From the NCBI RefSeq assembly GCF_021109255.1, contig NZ_JAJODG010000001.1: a stretch of DNA of 64,000 bases. One strand, written 5' to 3'. This document shows positions 32,932-42,183 of this stretch, piece after piece. How positions within the stretch are numbered: the stretch's first letter is position 1; each line of letters opens with the position of its first letter. Below the pieces are notes generated by a model. That model saw only the letters and a program-made list of their open reading frames with translations. It searched no databases and was not told where the DNA came from. The stretch comes from Merdimmobilis hominis. GTDB taxonomy: Bacteria > Bacillota > Clostridia > Oscillospirales > Ruminococcaceae. A program made the position numbers and the translations under genes.

Positions 32932-33840
32932 ATGATTGATACCAAAATCCGCACCCTGTTGACCCTGGTCAATGTGGGAAGCTATACCCGTGCGGCGGAA
33001 GAACTCCACCTGACCCAGCCGGCGGTGAGCAACCACATCCGCCAGCTGGAAAAGGAGTTTTCAATAAAAATTTTTTATCCGGATAAAAAAGAGCTTAAAA
33101 TCACCCCTGAAGGGGAGATTTTGGTGAAGTATGCTCGGCGGATTATGGCTTTATACAACACCGCCCGCCAGGTGATCGACGATTCCAGGCGGCAGCTGAC
33201 CCACCTCTCCATCGGCATGACCCGCACCGCCGGTGAGAATATCATGCCCCAGGTCATCGCCGCCTACTGCGCTGAACACCCGGGCACACAAATAAATATT
33301 TATACCGATTCTATAAAAAATCTTTATAATAGGCTCCGCTCCTTCGAGCTGGATATGGCGGTTGTGGAGGGGGTTTTGCCCGATGACGAGTTCCAGTCGG
33401 TGCTGCTGGACACCGATTTCCTCTGTGTCATCGCCTCCCCCAAACACCCCTTTGCCAAACGGCAGAGCGTCTCCCTGCAGGAGCTCAAAGAGGAGAATAT
33501 GATCCTGCGCTCCAGCTCGGCTGGCACCCGGCAGCTGTTTGACAACTACCTGTACAACCAGTCGGAGAACATCAAAAACTTCCATGTGATCATGGAGGTG
33601 GACAATGTGGCCATGATCAAGGATCTGGTGGCCCTCAATATGGGGGTCTCTATCATCGCACGCAGCGCCTGCCGCCAGGAGGAGGCCCAGGGCCGCCTGG
33701 CTGTGGTGCCCATCGAGAACGCCCGGATGACCCGGGACATCGTCATGGTCTATCAAAAGGACTTTTCCCATCTGGAGCTGTTGGAGGAGCTGTGCAAACT
33801 GTATTCGCGGCTTTCCTGGCCCGCCAGTGCCACCGATTGA
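32932..33840 (+). CDS. LysR-family transcriptional regulator
   Basis: A 302-residue regulator. The winged helix (about residues 5-65) contains LLTLVNVGSYTRAAEELHLT and QPAVSNHIRQLEKEFSIKIF. The inducer-binding type 2 periplasmic-binding fold spans about 90-295. AAAAGGAGTAATTCCT lies ahead of the ATG. The gene is divergent from the CPA2 antiporter, the usual LysR arrangement, so that gene is the likely target. Some 3'-half LysR members like this (YeiE/CysL group) respond to sulfur or carboxylate ligands; the ligand here is unknown. Confidence 0.93.
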   Translation: MIDTKIRTLLTLVNVGSYTRAAEELHLTQPAVSNHIRQLEKEFSIKIFYPDKKELKITPEGEILVKYARRIMALYNTARQVIDDSRRQLTHLSIGMTRTAGENIMPQVIAAYCAEHPGTQINIYTDSIKNLYNRLRSFELDMAVVEGVLPDDEFQSVLLDTDFLCVIASPKHPFAKRQSVSLQELKEENMILRSSSAGTRQLFDNYLYNQSENIKNFHVIMEVDNVAMIKDLVALNMGVSIIARSACRQEEAQGRLAVVPIENARMTRDIVMVYQKDFSHLELLEELCKLYSRLSWPASATD

Positions 33841-33965
33841 GCGGGGCTCCCGCCCGCAGGGCTGGAAGGCCGTGTAGAAGGAGCGCCCCTTTTGAAAGAA
33901 GCACTGTGACCCACAGAGGGGAAAGATTGTGCGGTCTTGCTTTTTTGATAAGTGGTAAAAGAAAA

Positions 33966-33999
33966 GGAGCGGCGCATGGCAGATGCCATGCGCCGCTCC
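33966..33999. terminator. Bidirectional terminator after LysR gene
   Basis: GGAGCGGCGCATGG / CCATGCGCCGCTCC stem, loop CAGATG, with an A-rich left flank and CCCTTT on the right. Confidence 0.75.
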
Positions 34000-34054
34000 C
34001 CCTTTGATGTTCACGCCGGACGCCCCTCTTCAAAAGGCCGGCACCAAGGGATGG

Positions 34055-34384
34055 CTATAGCGGGGCTCCAGCGCCCTCCTGCTGGAAAAGCAGTTCGCCC
34101 CGGTCTAAAATCTCATGGGCAAAGCTGCCAGGGCAGCGGCAGAGAACGTCCCACTCCTCAGGGGTGTAGACTAAAAGGCCAAAGGTAACTGGACAATCTA
34201 CAGCCAAGTACAGCCGCCGCTCCAGCTCCACCGGGTCGGCGACTTGTGTCACCACGCAGAACTTGAACCCCACCGTCTCCCCCTGGTCGGAGATCCGGTG
34301 CTTGTACAGGTAGACCAGCTTGGGCCGGACTGTGGCCAGAAGGTGCTGGAGGGCCGCTTCTATCTTTGGGCATTGCTGCTCCAT
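34055..34384 (-). CDS. Nucleotidyltransferase-like (MNT-type) protein, degenerate
   Basis: A 109-residue protein that follows the small nucleotidyltransferase pattern. PKLVYLYKHRISDQGETVGFKFCVVTQ stands for the usual LFGSRARG...DIDLLVV, and the C-terminus VTFGLLVYTPEEWDVLCRCPGSFAHEILDRGELLF follows the common ending. The catalytic GS and DxD residues are replaced, so transferase activity is unlikely. MNT antitoxins pair with HEPN toxins, but no HEPN gene adjoins. It is transcribed leftward, away from secA. TTTGACATG precedes the start; no strong ribosome site was seen. Confidence 0.6.
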   Translation of the reverse strand: MEQQCPKIEAALQHLLATVRPKLVYLYKHRISDQGETVGFKFCVVTQVADPVELERRLYLAVDCPVTFGLLVYTPEEWDVLCRCPGSFAHEILDRGELLFQQEGAGAPL

Positions 34385-34646
34385 GTCAAAATCCTCCCGT
34401 CAATTCTACGGTGTAGCATGCCCAAAAATGGGGCAAAATATGGGCAGCAGGGCAAATCTTTCCGCCCGCTGGGGGCAATTTTCGGAAAAATCCCTTGGGA
34501 ACTATTGTTGGACACAGAAAATTAAGAATATAATACCCAAAGTCGTTTGACAAAGCAAGAGACGAAGGGTAAAATGTTAATGTTAATCTAAAATGGGTTT
34601 TCATATGCAATGATAGTCCTGCAAATAACATACAGAGGTGAAATGA
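34385..34646. promoter_or_regulatory. Region upstream of secA with promoter
   Basis: TTGTTG (34505-34510), 18 bases, TATAAT (34529-34534) is the best promoter for secA. The left part should hold the leftward promoter of the nucleotidyltransferase-like gene. Confidence 0.5.
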
Positions 34647-37382
34647 ATGGGGCTTTTTGATAAGCTGTTTGGTACCTACTCACAGCGAGAGCTGAAACAT
34701 ATATATCCCATCCGGGACAAGGTGCTGGCTCTAGACGAGACCTACGCCGCCATGAGCGATGCGGACTTGCGGGCCATGACCCCTAAACTGAAAGACCGGC
34801 TGGCTGCCGGTGAAACGCTGGACGACATTCTGCCCGACGCTTTCGCCGTCTGCCGGGAAGCGGCCCAGCGGGTGCTGGGGATGAAACACTACCCGGTGCA
34901 GATCATCGGCGGCATCGTGCTCCACCAGGGGCGCATCGCCGAGATGAAGACCGGTGAAGGCAAGACCTTGGTGGCCACCCTGCCCGCCTACCTGAACGGC
35001 CTTTCCGGCAAGGGCGTCCACATTGTCACCGTCAACGACTACCTGGCCAAGCGGGACAGCGAATGGATGGGCAAGCTGTACAACTACCTGGGGCTTTCGG
35101 TGGGCCTGATCATCAGCGGCATGGACAACGCCGCCAAGAAAAAGGCCTATGCCTGTGATATCATCTACGGCACCAACAACGAGTTCGGGTTTGACTACCT
35201 GCGGGACAACATGGTCACCTACAAGGAGAACCAGGTCCAGCGGGGCCATGCCTACGCCATTGTGGACGAGGTGGACTCCATCCTCATCGACGAGGCCAGA
35301 ACCCCCTTGATCATCTCCGGCCAGGGGGATAAATCTACCGACCTGTACGAGATCGCCGACAAGTTTGCCCGCACCCTGACCATGACCAAGGTCAAGGAGC
35401 TGGACGACAAACAGGACAACGACGACATCGAAGGCGACTATATTGTGGATGAAAAGGCCCGCACCTGCACCCTCACCCCCGAGGGCGTGCGCAAGGCTGA
35501 AAAATACTTCAACCTGGAAAACCTGACCGACCCGGAGAACATGACCATCTCCCACCACATCAACCAGGCCATCCGGGCCCACGGCATTATGAAGCGGGAC
35601 ATCGACTATGTGGTCAAGGACGGCGAGGTCATCATTGTGGACGAGTTCACCGGCCGCTTGATGATCGGCCGCCGGTACAATGAGGGCCTGCACCAAGCCA
35701 TCGAGGCCAAGGAAGGGGTCACCGTGGCCCGGGAGTCCAAAACCCTGGCTACCATCACCTTCCAGAACTATTTCCGCATGTACAAGAAGCTGGCCGGCAT
35801 GACCGGTACCGCCCTCACCGAGGAGAACGAGTTCCGGGAGATCTATAAGCTGGACGTCATTGAGATCCCCACCAACCGCCCCATCCAGCGGATCGACATG
35901 GAGGACGTGATCTACAAGACTGAGGATGGCAAGTTCAACGCGGTCATCGAGCAGATCATCGAGTGCCACAACATCGGCCAGCCAGTGCTGGTGGGCACCG
36001 TATCCATTGAAAAATCCGAGCACCTGTCCTCCATGCTGCGCCGCCGGGGCATCAAGCACGAGGTGCTCAACGCCAAGTACCATGAAAAAGAGGCGGAGAT
36101 TGTCGCCCAGGCCGGTAAATTCGGCGCGGTGACCATCGCCACCAACATGGCCGGCCGCGGCACCGACATCATGTTGGGCGGTAACGCCGAGTACTTGGCC
36201 AAAGCAGACCTGCGCAAACTGGATTACAGCGATGAATTGATCGCTGAGGCGGAGGGCTACTCCAACACCGACGACGAGGAGATCCTCGCCGCCCGGGAGA
36301 AATTCCGGGAACTGTTGGCCAAACACAAAGAGGAGATCAAAGGCGAGGCCGAAAAGGTCCGGGATGCGGGCGGACTGTTCATCATCGGCACCGAGCGCCA
36401 CGAATCCCGCCGGATCGACAACCAGCTGCGGGGCCGTTCCGGCCGGCAGGGCGACCCGGGCAAGACCCGGTTCTTCCTCTCCCTGGAAGACGACCTGATG
36501 CGCCTCTTCGGCGGCGACCGGATCCAGAACCTGATGGACACCCTGAAGATTGAGGACGACATGCCCATCGAGGCCAAACTCCTCTCCGGCACCATCGAAA
36601 GCGCCCAGAGCAAGGTGGAAGGCCGCAACTTCGCCATCCGCAAAAATGTGCTCCAGTTCGACGACGTCATGAACCGCCAGCGGGAGATTATCTACGGCCA
36701 GCGGGAAAAGGTGCTGGACGGCGAAGACTTGGGAGAGATTATCTCCAAAATGGTGGACGACGTGGTCAGCGAAGGGGTGGCACGGTACCTGCCCGAAGGG
36801 GTGGAACACAAGGATTGGAACCTCTCCGGCCTGCGGGAATACTTCCGCGGCTGGATCACCACCGAGGACGACCTGCGGTTTGACGACGAGGCCCTCCAGA
36901 AGACCAGCCGGGAGGAGATCACCCAGCAGCTGACCGAAAAAGCCCATGAGCTCTATGCCAGCCGGGAGGAGAAGTTCTCCAGCAATATCATGCGGGAGCT
37001 GGAGCGGATCATCCTCTTGAAAAACGTGGACTCCAAGTGGATGGATCACATTGACGCCATGGATGAGCTGAAGAAGGGCATCTACCTGCGCTCCTACGGC
37101 CAGAAGGACCCGGTTGTGGAGTACCGCATTGAGGGCTTTGAGATGTTCGACGAGCTGATCGCCTCCATCCGGGAAGATACTGTCAAGATGCTGCTCACCG
37201 TACAAATCCGCACCAGCGAGCCCCCAAAACGGGAACAGGTGGCAAAACCCTTGACCACCAACCAAGGGGATGGCACGGTGAAATCCACCCCGGCCAAGAA
37301 GGGCCACAAGGTGGGGCGCAACGATCCCTGCCCCTGCGGCAGCGGTAAGAAATACAAAAAATGCTGCGGCAAGGATGAGTAA
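34647..37382 (+). CDS. secA: Preprotein translocase ATPase SecA
   Basis: The 911-residue motor of the Sec export pathway, acting at SecYEG. The Walker A motif (MKTGEGKT, about residue 100), the Walker B/DEAD region (IVDEVDSILIDEARTPLIIS) and the PPXD region follow in order. Helicase motif VI is GTERHESRRIDNQLRGRSGRQGDPG. A helical wing/scaffold region precedes the C-terminal zinc finger NDPCPCGSGKKYKKCCG (Cys pattern CxCx8CC). The last part binds SecB-like partners or phospholipid. AGAGGTGAAATGA leads into the ATG. The length is that of the common single-copy SecA, not SecA2. Single gene with a strong terminator. Confidence 0.98.
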   Translation: MGLFDKLFGTYSQRELKHIYPIRDKVLALDETYAAMSDADLRAMTPKLKDRLAAGETLDDILPDAFAVCREAAQRVLGMKHYPVQIIGGIVLHQGRIAEMKTGEGKTLVATLPAYLNGLSGKGVHIVTVNDYLAKRDSEWMGKLYNYLGLSVGLIISGMDNAAKKKAYACDIIYGTNNEFGFDYLRDNMVTYKENQVQRGHAYAIVDEVDSILIDEARTPLIISGQGDKSTDLYEIADKFARTLTMTKVKELDDKQDNDDIEGDYIVDEKARTCTLTPEGVRKAEKYFNLENLTDPENMTISHHINQAIRAHGIMKRDIDYVVKDGEVIIVDEFTGRLMIGRRYNEGLHQAIEAKEGVTVARESKTLATITFQNYFRMYKKLAGMTGTALTEENEFREIYKLDVIEIPTNRPIQRIDMEDVIYKTEDGKFNAVIEQIIECHNIGQPVLVGTVSIEKSEHLSSMLRRRGIKHEVLNAKYHEKEAEIVAQAGKFGAVTIATNMAGRGTDIMLGGNAEYLAKADLRKLDYSDELIAEAEGYSNTDDEEILAAREKFRELLAKHKEEIKGEAEKVRDAGGLFIIGTERHESRRIDNQLRGRSGRQGDPGKTRFFLSLEDDLMRLFGGDRIQNLMDTLKIEDDMPIEAKLLSGTIESAQSKVEGRNFAIRKNVLQFDDVMNRQREIIYGQREKVLDGEDLGEIISKMVDDVVSEGVARYLPEGVEHKDWNLSGLREYFRGWITTEDDLRFDDEALQKTSREEITQQLTEKAHELYASREEKFSSNIMRELERIILLKNVDSKWMDHIDAMDELKKGIYLRSYGQKDPVVEYRIEGFEMFDELIASIREDTVKMLLTVQIRTSEPPKREQVAKPLTTNQGDGTVKSTPAKKGHKVGRNDPCPCGSGKKYKKCCGKDE

Positions 37383-37405
37383 TCCCAGCCTAACACAGGT
37401 GTGAG

Positions 37406-37441
37406 AAAAGCGGAGCTGTTTTATGCAGCTCCGCTTTTTTT
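37406..37441 (+). terminator. Terminator after secA
   Basis: AAAAGCGGAGCTG / CAGCTCCGCTTTTTTT hairpin. Confidence 0.92.
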
Positions 37442-37456
37442 CATGGTGGAGGTATG

Positions 37457-37600
37457 GGTTTCTTTTGCCCCCTTTCCTTATCTTGAGAGAGGGGAGGGGT
37501 GAAACCCTGCCTGGATTTCGGAGAAACCTGATCCCAAAGCGGGTGCGCGGTTTCTTTTGTCCTCCTTTTCTTTTCCCCAAAGAAAAGGAGGGAAGGTTGA
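37457..37600. repeat. Two-copy intergenic hairpin-forming unit
   Basis: GGTTTCTTTTG occurs at 37457-37467 and 37549-37559. Each is followed by a pyrimidine-rich run and a complementary purine run. The second copy has a perfect 13-bp stem, CCTCCTTTTCTTT / AAAGAAAAGGAGG (37561-37591). Between them, GAAACC...GGTTTC (37522-37554) also pair. It looks like a small dispersed intergenic repeat rather than a gene. Confidence 0.45.
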
Positions 37601-37666
37601 AAAATCGGCCTTCTGCGTGTAGAATGGAGGATGTACATGAAATCCCAGACGATGAGGAGGACAATT

Positions 37667-38845
37667 ATGGATAAAATGATGGAGAAAACCGCCGCGTACA
37701 TCGACGCCCACCGGCAGGAAATGCTGGATTTGTGGGAAGAACTGGTGATGATTGAAAGCGGCAGTCAGCAGAAGGCCGGGGTGGATAAAGTCTGCGCCCG
37801 CCTGAAAGAGGAGATGGAAAAGGCCGGGGTCAAGACCCGGGTGGAGGAGATGGAAAAGGCTGGGAACTCCTTGATCGGATTGTGGGGAGAGGGCCGGCCG
37901 GAGAAACCCCTTCTGTTCCTGGGCCATATGGACACGGTATTCAATGAGGACGGTGTCACCAAAGAACGCCCCTTTACCATCAAGGACGGCATGGCTTACG
38001 GCCCCGGCGTGCTGGATATGAAGTCCGGCCTGATTATTGGCCTCTACGCCATGAAGGCACTGAAAGAAGCAGGCTATGACCAGCGGCCCATCAAGTTCCT
38101 CTACACCGGCGACGAGGAGCCCGGCCATGTCAACTCCACCGGCACCCAGCTTCACCTGGACGAGTGCGAAGGGGCGATGGCCGCCCTCAATTTTGAGACC
38201 GGCTATCCCCACGACGGCATCGTGGTGGAGCGCAAAGGCTCGGCCAACTTCACCGTAGAGGTGGAGGGGGTGGCCGCCCATGCGGGCAACTCCCCGGAAA
38301 AAGGCCGCAGCGCCATCCTGGAAATGGCCCACAAGATCATCGAGCTCCAGGCCCTCAATGATTTTGAGAAGGGTACCACCGTCAATGTGGGCCTCATCAC
38401 CGGCGGCACCGTGGTCAATGCCGTTCCCAATTGCTGCACGGTAAAGGTCGATGTGCGATATGTCACCATGGATGCCCTAGAGGAGCTGCGGCCTAAGGTG
38501 GAGGCCATCTGCGCCAAAACTTTTGTGGACGGCACCAAAACTACCCTCACCTGGGAAAGGGCCGCCACTCCCATGCCCTGCAGCGAAGGCAATATGAAAC
38601 TGCTGGAGGTTTTAAAGGCCACTGCCGAGGAGATCGGCTATCCCGGCCAGCTCTCCGCCCACAAGGTGGGAGGCTGGTCCGATTCCTGCATTGTCGCTTC
38701 CAAGGGGATCCCGGTGGTGGACGCCCTGGGCACCAAGGGTTCCTGGAACCACGCCCCCAATGAGTATGCCGAGGTGGAGTCCCTCTTTACCAGGGCCAAA
38801 CTGGCAGCGGCGTTTGTCATCAACCTGAAAGACGACATCCAGTAG
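37667..38845 (+). CDS. M20 family metallopeptidase (CPG2-like)
   Basis: A 392-residue cytosolic zinc peptidase or amidohydrolase in the glutamate carboxypeptidase/ArgE-type branch. Metal motifs are LLFLGHMDTV (His, Asp), GPGVLDMKSG (bridging Asp) and FLYTGDEEPG (catalytic and metal Glu pair). The dimerization domain (about 185-295, VEVEGVAAHAGNSPEKGRSA) carries the conserved His-Ala-Gly. GAGGAGG precedes the ATG at 37667, 12 residues into the longer frame. The XRE-cupin gene starts 4 bases after its stop, so the two are co-transcribed. It probably acts on C-terminal Glu or Asp peptides or N-acyl amino acids. Confidence 0.92.
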   Translation: MDKMMEKTAAYIDAHRQEMLDLWEELVMIESGSQQKAGVDKVCARLKEEMEKAGVKTRVEEMEKAGNSLIGLWGEGRPEKPLLFLGHMDTVFNEDGVTKERPFTIKDGMAYGPGVLDMKSGLIIGLYAMKALKEAGYDQRPIKFLYTGDEEPGHVNSTGTQLHLDECEGAMAALNFETGYPHDGIVVERKGSANFTVEVEGVAAHAGNSPEKGRSAILEMAHKIIELQALNDFEKGTTVNVGLITGGTVVNAVPNCCTVKVDVRYVTMDALEELRPKVEAICAKTFVDGTKTTLTWERAATPMPCSEGNMKLLEVLKATAEEIGYPGQLSAHKVGGWSDSCIVASKGIPVVDALGTKGSWNHAPNEYAEVESLFTRAKLAAAFVINLKDDIQ

Positions 38846-38849
38846 GCCA

Positions 38850-39419
38850 ATGGAAAAACGGGAATTGGACGCCGTCAACATCGGGGAGAAGATCCAGGCA
38901 TACCGGCAGCAGAAGGGGCTCAACATCAAGGAGCTCTCCCGGCTGGTGGGGATTTCCCCCTCAATGCTCAGCCAGATGGAGCGCAACCTAGCCAACCCCT
39001 CCATCAACACGTTAAAAGCCCTCTCCGCCGCGCTGGAGACCCCCCTCTATTACTTTTTTATGGGGGAGAGCCACAAAGAGGAAGTGGTGGTCCGCCCCCA
39101 GGACCGGAAGACTGTCGTCACCCCCCAGATCACCGAAGGGTCGTACCGTCTGCTGACCCCCGATGCCTCGGGGGAACTCTCCTTTTATGAAATGTACCTA
39201 TCCCCTTTCCACGGCTCCACCGACCGCTCCATGGTCAGTGAGAGCGAGAAGGTCTGCCTGGTACAGGCCGGGGAGGTCACCCTGTTTATGGACGACCAGG
39301 AGTACCATCTCCTGCCGGGGGACAGTGCCCGCATCCCTCCCCGCAGCCGCCACGGGTGGCTGAACCGGGGGAAGGAGGAGGCCCGGGTGGTCATCGCCAC
39401 AGCGGCCCCCTTGCTGTAG
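38850..39419 (+). CDS. XRE-family regulator with cupin domain
   Basis: A 189-residue regulator. The N-terminal helix-turn-helix (about residues 10-66) contains IQAYRQQKGLNIKELSRLVGISPSMLSQMERN. The C-terminal cupin barrel (about 100-185) contains LVQAGEVTLFMDDQEYHLLPGDSARIPPRSRHGWLN, with the His of the second cupin motif. This HTH-cupin class (PuuR/SutR-like) senses small amines or organic acids. It follows the M20 peptidase gene by four bases and probably regulates that operon. Confidence 0.93.
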   Translation: MEKRELDAVNIGEKIQAYRQQKGLNIKELSRLVGISPSMLSQMERNLANPSINTLKALSAALETPLYYFFMGESHKEEVVVRPQDRKTVVTPQITEGSYRLLTPDASGELSFYEMYLSPFHGSTDRSMVSESEKVCLVQAGEVTLFMDDQEYHLLPGDSARIPPRSRHGWLNRGKEEARVVIATAAPLL

Positions 39420-39427
39420 ACAACGAG

Positions 39428-39473
39428 AAAAAGCCCCCCTACTTAGCCTTGGCGGCGGTGGGGGAGCTTTTTG
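39428..39473 (+). terminator. Terminator after XRE-cupin gene
   Basis: AAAAAGCCCCCC and GGGGGAGCTTTTT pair with a long GGCGGCGG-containing loop. Confidence 0.65.
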
Positions 39474-40001
39474 CGTATTGGAAAGGGGGCTTTCCCGCGG
39501 TTTAGGTCTGGACAGCTCTGGTTTTGTTGAGGGAACTACCCGGCCCCTTAGGGGAGTTGCCGACAGAGAGAGGGAAATGGAGCCATCCGCCAGGGCACAC
39601 ATTGGGACATCGGGCTTTCCCTTTTCCTGGAAGGCAGATTGCACAGAAGGAAAACACCAAATTTGACGAAACCAACATCGATTTAATGTGATTTAATTTG
39701 AACGTAAAAACGTAAGAATGGGTGCAGTCGGTTTGTTCCCAGAAAACATACAAAGTTGGTGCATTCTGTCAGCGGAGTATGGACAGAGGCCGGGAAAATG
39801 CAGCAGAATCCCCTGTCGAAAAAGAGAGAATCTCGTTCAAGGGCAAAAAACTGCCAAAACCATCCAGCTATGCAGGGCGGAGGGGAAGTAGTAGAGAAAA
39901 AGGAACCGTCGGTTTAAACAGGGAATATCGCTGAAATTGGAAGAAAACAGTCGAATTTGACAACGAATGGAAGGGCCGGGGGATAGATTCCCCTTGCGCC
40001 C
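39474..40001. other. Non-coding gap before the por operon
   Basis: About 530 AT-rich bases. Open frames of 60-83 codons have no ribosome sites or recognisable products. No RNA gene was identified. Confidence 0.5.
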
Positions 40002-40029
40002 TTGACAAGTCAAAAATATCGTGTAGAAT
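40002..40029 (+). promoter_or_regulatory. Promoter of the por operon
   Basis: Exact TTGACA (40002-40007), 16 bases, TAGAAT (40024-40029). AATAGAATTAAATTATTAAA follows the -10 and is AT-rich enough to host a regulator. Confidence 0.8.
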
Positions 40030-40093
40030 AGAATTAAATTATTAAATTTCATTGAATTTAATAGGCTAAAAACCATTCATGGAAAGGGGAAAC

Positions 40094-40678
40094 ATGATGA
40101 AAAAGCTAACAGAAATTCGTTGGCATGGCAGAGGCGGACAGGGCGCTAAGACCGCGTCTCTCCTGCTGGCAGACGTTGCTTTCAGCACCGGTCTTTACAT
40201 CCAGGGCTTCCCAGAGTACGGCCCGGAGAGAATGGGCGCGCCCATCACCGCCTACAACCGCCTCTCCAATGAGCCCATCCGCGTACACTCCAACATTTAC
40301 GAGCCCGACTACGTGGTGGTTGTGGATGAGACCCTGCTGGACTCTGTCGACGTCACCGCTGGCCTGAAACCGGAGGGCGGTATCGTCATCAACTCCGCCA
40401 AAGACCCCGCCGAGCTGCGCGCCAAGCTGAAGGGCTACACCGGCAAGGTGTATACCATCGACGCCAAGAAGATCTCCATCGAGTGCATCGGCAGAAACAT
40501 GCCCAACACCCCCATGCTGGCTGCTGCGGTGAAAGCGAGCGGCTTCATGGATGAGAAGCTGTTCCTGGAGAACATGGAAGCTTCCTTCAAACACAAATTC
40601 GCTTCCAAACCCGAAGTCATCGCGGGCAATATGAAGGCCCTCGAAGTCTCCCTGAAGGAGGTTCAGTGCAATGGCTAA
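40094..40678 (+). CDS. porC: 2-oxoacid:ferredoxin oxidoreductase, gamma subunit
   Basis: A 194-residue subunit of the four-chain oxidoreductase that decarboxylates pyruvate or another 2-oxoacid to acyl-CoA and reduces ferredoxin. The gamma signature WHGRGGQGAKTASLLLADVA and FPEYGPERMGAPI match this subunit. The order gamma-delta-alpha-beta is the porCDAB arrangement of Thermotoga and Clostridia. The ATG at 40094 (AAAGGGG upstream) is preferred to the one at 40079. Its end overlaps the next gene by 8 bases. Pyruvate is the likely substrate; 2-ketoisovalerate is possible. Confidence 0.92.
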   Translation: MMKKLTEIRWHGRGGQGAKTASLLLADVAFSTGLYIQGFPEYGPERMGAPITAYNRLSNEPIRVHSNIYEPDYVVVVDETLLDSVDVTAGLKPEGGIVINSAKDPAELRAKLKGYTGKVYTIDAKKISIECIGRNMPNTPMLAAAVKASGFMDEKLFLENMEASFKHKFASKPEVIAGNMKALEVSLKEVQCNG

Positions 40679-40976
40679 AGAAAATTTGATGAAAGATATC
40701 CACGAAAAGAGCGCCTACGCCGAGCTCACCCCCGGTGGTGACATCTACGGTTCCGGCAACTCCCGCTTCTTCAACACCGGCGAGTGGAGAACCGCTACCC
40801 CCGTGTTCGTTCCTGAAAACTGCAAACAGTGCCTCTTGTGCGTACCGGTCTGCCCCGACAGCGCTATCCCGGTGGTAGACGGCAAGAGAGGGGACTTTGA
40901 TTATGACCACTGCAAAGGCTGCGGCATCTGCTTCAAAGTCTGCCCCTTCAAGGCAATTACCTTTAACAAAGACTAA
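40671..40976 (+). CDS. porD: 2-oxoacid:ferredoxin oxidoreductase, delta (ferredoxin) subunit
   Basis: A 101-residue iron-sulfur subunit with two 4Fe-4S motifs, CKQCLLCVPVCP and CKGCGICFKVCP, that pass electrons from the TPP site to ferredoxin. The N-terminal 45 residues, without cysteine, match the porD extension. It overlaps porC by 8 bases and is followed 12 bases later by porA, so it is translationally coupled. Confidence 0.95.
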   Translation: MAKENLMKDIHEKSAYAELTPGGDIYGSGNSRFFNTGEWRTATPVFVPENCKQCLLCVPVCPDSAIPVVDGKRGDFDYDHCKGCGICFKVCPFKAITFNKD

Positions 40977-40988
40977 GGAGGAGAGAAC

Positions 40989-42170
40989 ATGGCAATCAGA
41001 GAGAGATTATCGGGCAACGAGGCGGTCTCCTATGCCATCCGGCAGGTAAACCCCGATGTTATGCCCGCATTCCCCATCACCCCTTCCACCGAGATTCCAC
41101 AGTTTATCTCCCAGTATGTCGCCAACGGCCAGATCGACACCATCTTTGTCCCCGTTGAGTCGGAGCACAGCGCAATGTCCGCTTCCATCGGCTCCGAGGC
41201 CGCCGGCGCCAGAACCATCACCGCCACCTCTTCCTGTGGTTTGGCCCTGATGTGGGAGATGCTGTATGTGGCCGCTTCCTGCCGCCTGCCCATCGTGCTG
41301 GCTTGCATCAACCGCGCCCTGTCCGGCCCCATCAACATCAACAACGACCATTCCGACTCCATGGGCGCCCGGGATGCCGGCTGGATCCAGATCTATGCTG
41401 AGAACGCCCAGGAGGCCTACGACAACTACATCATGAGCTTCCGCATCGGTGAGCACAAAGACGTTCTGCTGCCGGTTATGGCCTGCCAGGACGGCTTTAT
41501 CACCAGCCACGCTGTGGACAACATCACCCTGTTGGAGGATGAGAAGGTCAAGGCGTTTGTCGGCGAGTACAAGCCGGAGAAATGCCTCCTGAACCCCGCC
41601 GAGGCCCTGTCTGTCGGCCCCTACGACACCGTCCATTACTACATGGAGCATAAAAAACAGCAGGCTGTCGCCATGCACAACGCCAAGAAGGTCATCCTGG
41701 ACGTCGCCAAGGAATACGAGGAGCTGACCGGCCGCAAATACGGCTTCATCGAGGAGTACAAGATGGAAGATGCCGAGTATGCCATGGTCATCATCGGCTC
41801 CTCTGCCGGCACTGCTAAGGACGCTGTGGATGAGCTCAGAGCCCAGGGCGTCAAAGCCGGCCTGATCAAAGTCCGCGTGTACCGCCCCTTCCCCGGCGAG
41901 GAGATCGCCGCCGCCCTGAAGAACGTCAAGGCTGTGGCTATCATGGACAAGGCGGAGAGCTTCTCCGACATCGGCGGCCCCTTGGGCGCTGACGTCCGCG
42001 CTTCTATGTTCGGCGTCTGCAACAATGTGAAGGCCATCAACTTTGTCTACGGCCTGGGCGGCCGCGACGTGAAGGTGGACGACATCAAGTGCGCCTTCGG
42101 CAAGCTGGAAGAGGTTGTCAAAACCGATGCAATCCCCACAGGTTACCAGTACCTGGGAGTAAGAGAATAA
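40989..42170 (+). CDS. porA: 2-oxoacid:ferredoxin oxidoreductase, alpha subunit
   Basis: A 393-residue subunit holding the pyrimidine-binding part of the TPP site. SGNEAVSYAIRQVNPDVMPAFPITPSTEIPQ at the N-terminus is diagnostic of PorA. SSCGLALMWEMLYVAASCRLP and NRALSGPININNDHSD form the middle. The C-terminal transketolase-type domain (about 255-385) carries RVYRPFPGEEI. AAGGAGGAGA lies before the ATG. The size matches the roughly 390-residue PorA of split-chain enzymes. Confidence 0.96.
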   Translation: MAIRERLSGNEAVSYAIRQVNPDVMPAFPITPSTEIPQFISQYVANGQIDTIFVPVESEHSAMSASIGSEAAGARTITATSSCGLALMWEMLYVAASCRLPIVLACINRALSGPININNDHSDSMGARDAGWIQIYAENAQEAYDNYIMSFRIGEHKDVLLPVMACQDGFITSHAVDNITLLEDEKVKAFVGEYKPEKCLLNPAEALSVGPYDTVHYYMEHKKQQAVAMHNAKKVILDVAKEYEELTGRKYGFIEEYKMEDAEYAMVIIGSSAGTAKDAVDELRAQGVKAGLIKVRVYRPFPGEEIAAALKNVKAVAIMDKAESFSDIGGPLGADVRASMFGVCNNVKAINFVYGLGGRDVKVDDIKCAFGKLEEVVKTDAIPTGYQYLGVRE

Positions 42171-42183
42171 GGAGGCGACAGGC

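Noticed and set aside
34731..37664. A 977-codon open frame antisense to secA
   Set aside because: It is the shadow of a GC-rich coding strand: it has no ribosome site, its product is compositionally biased, and it matches no family, while the opposite strand is a perfect SecA.
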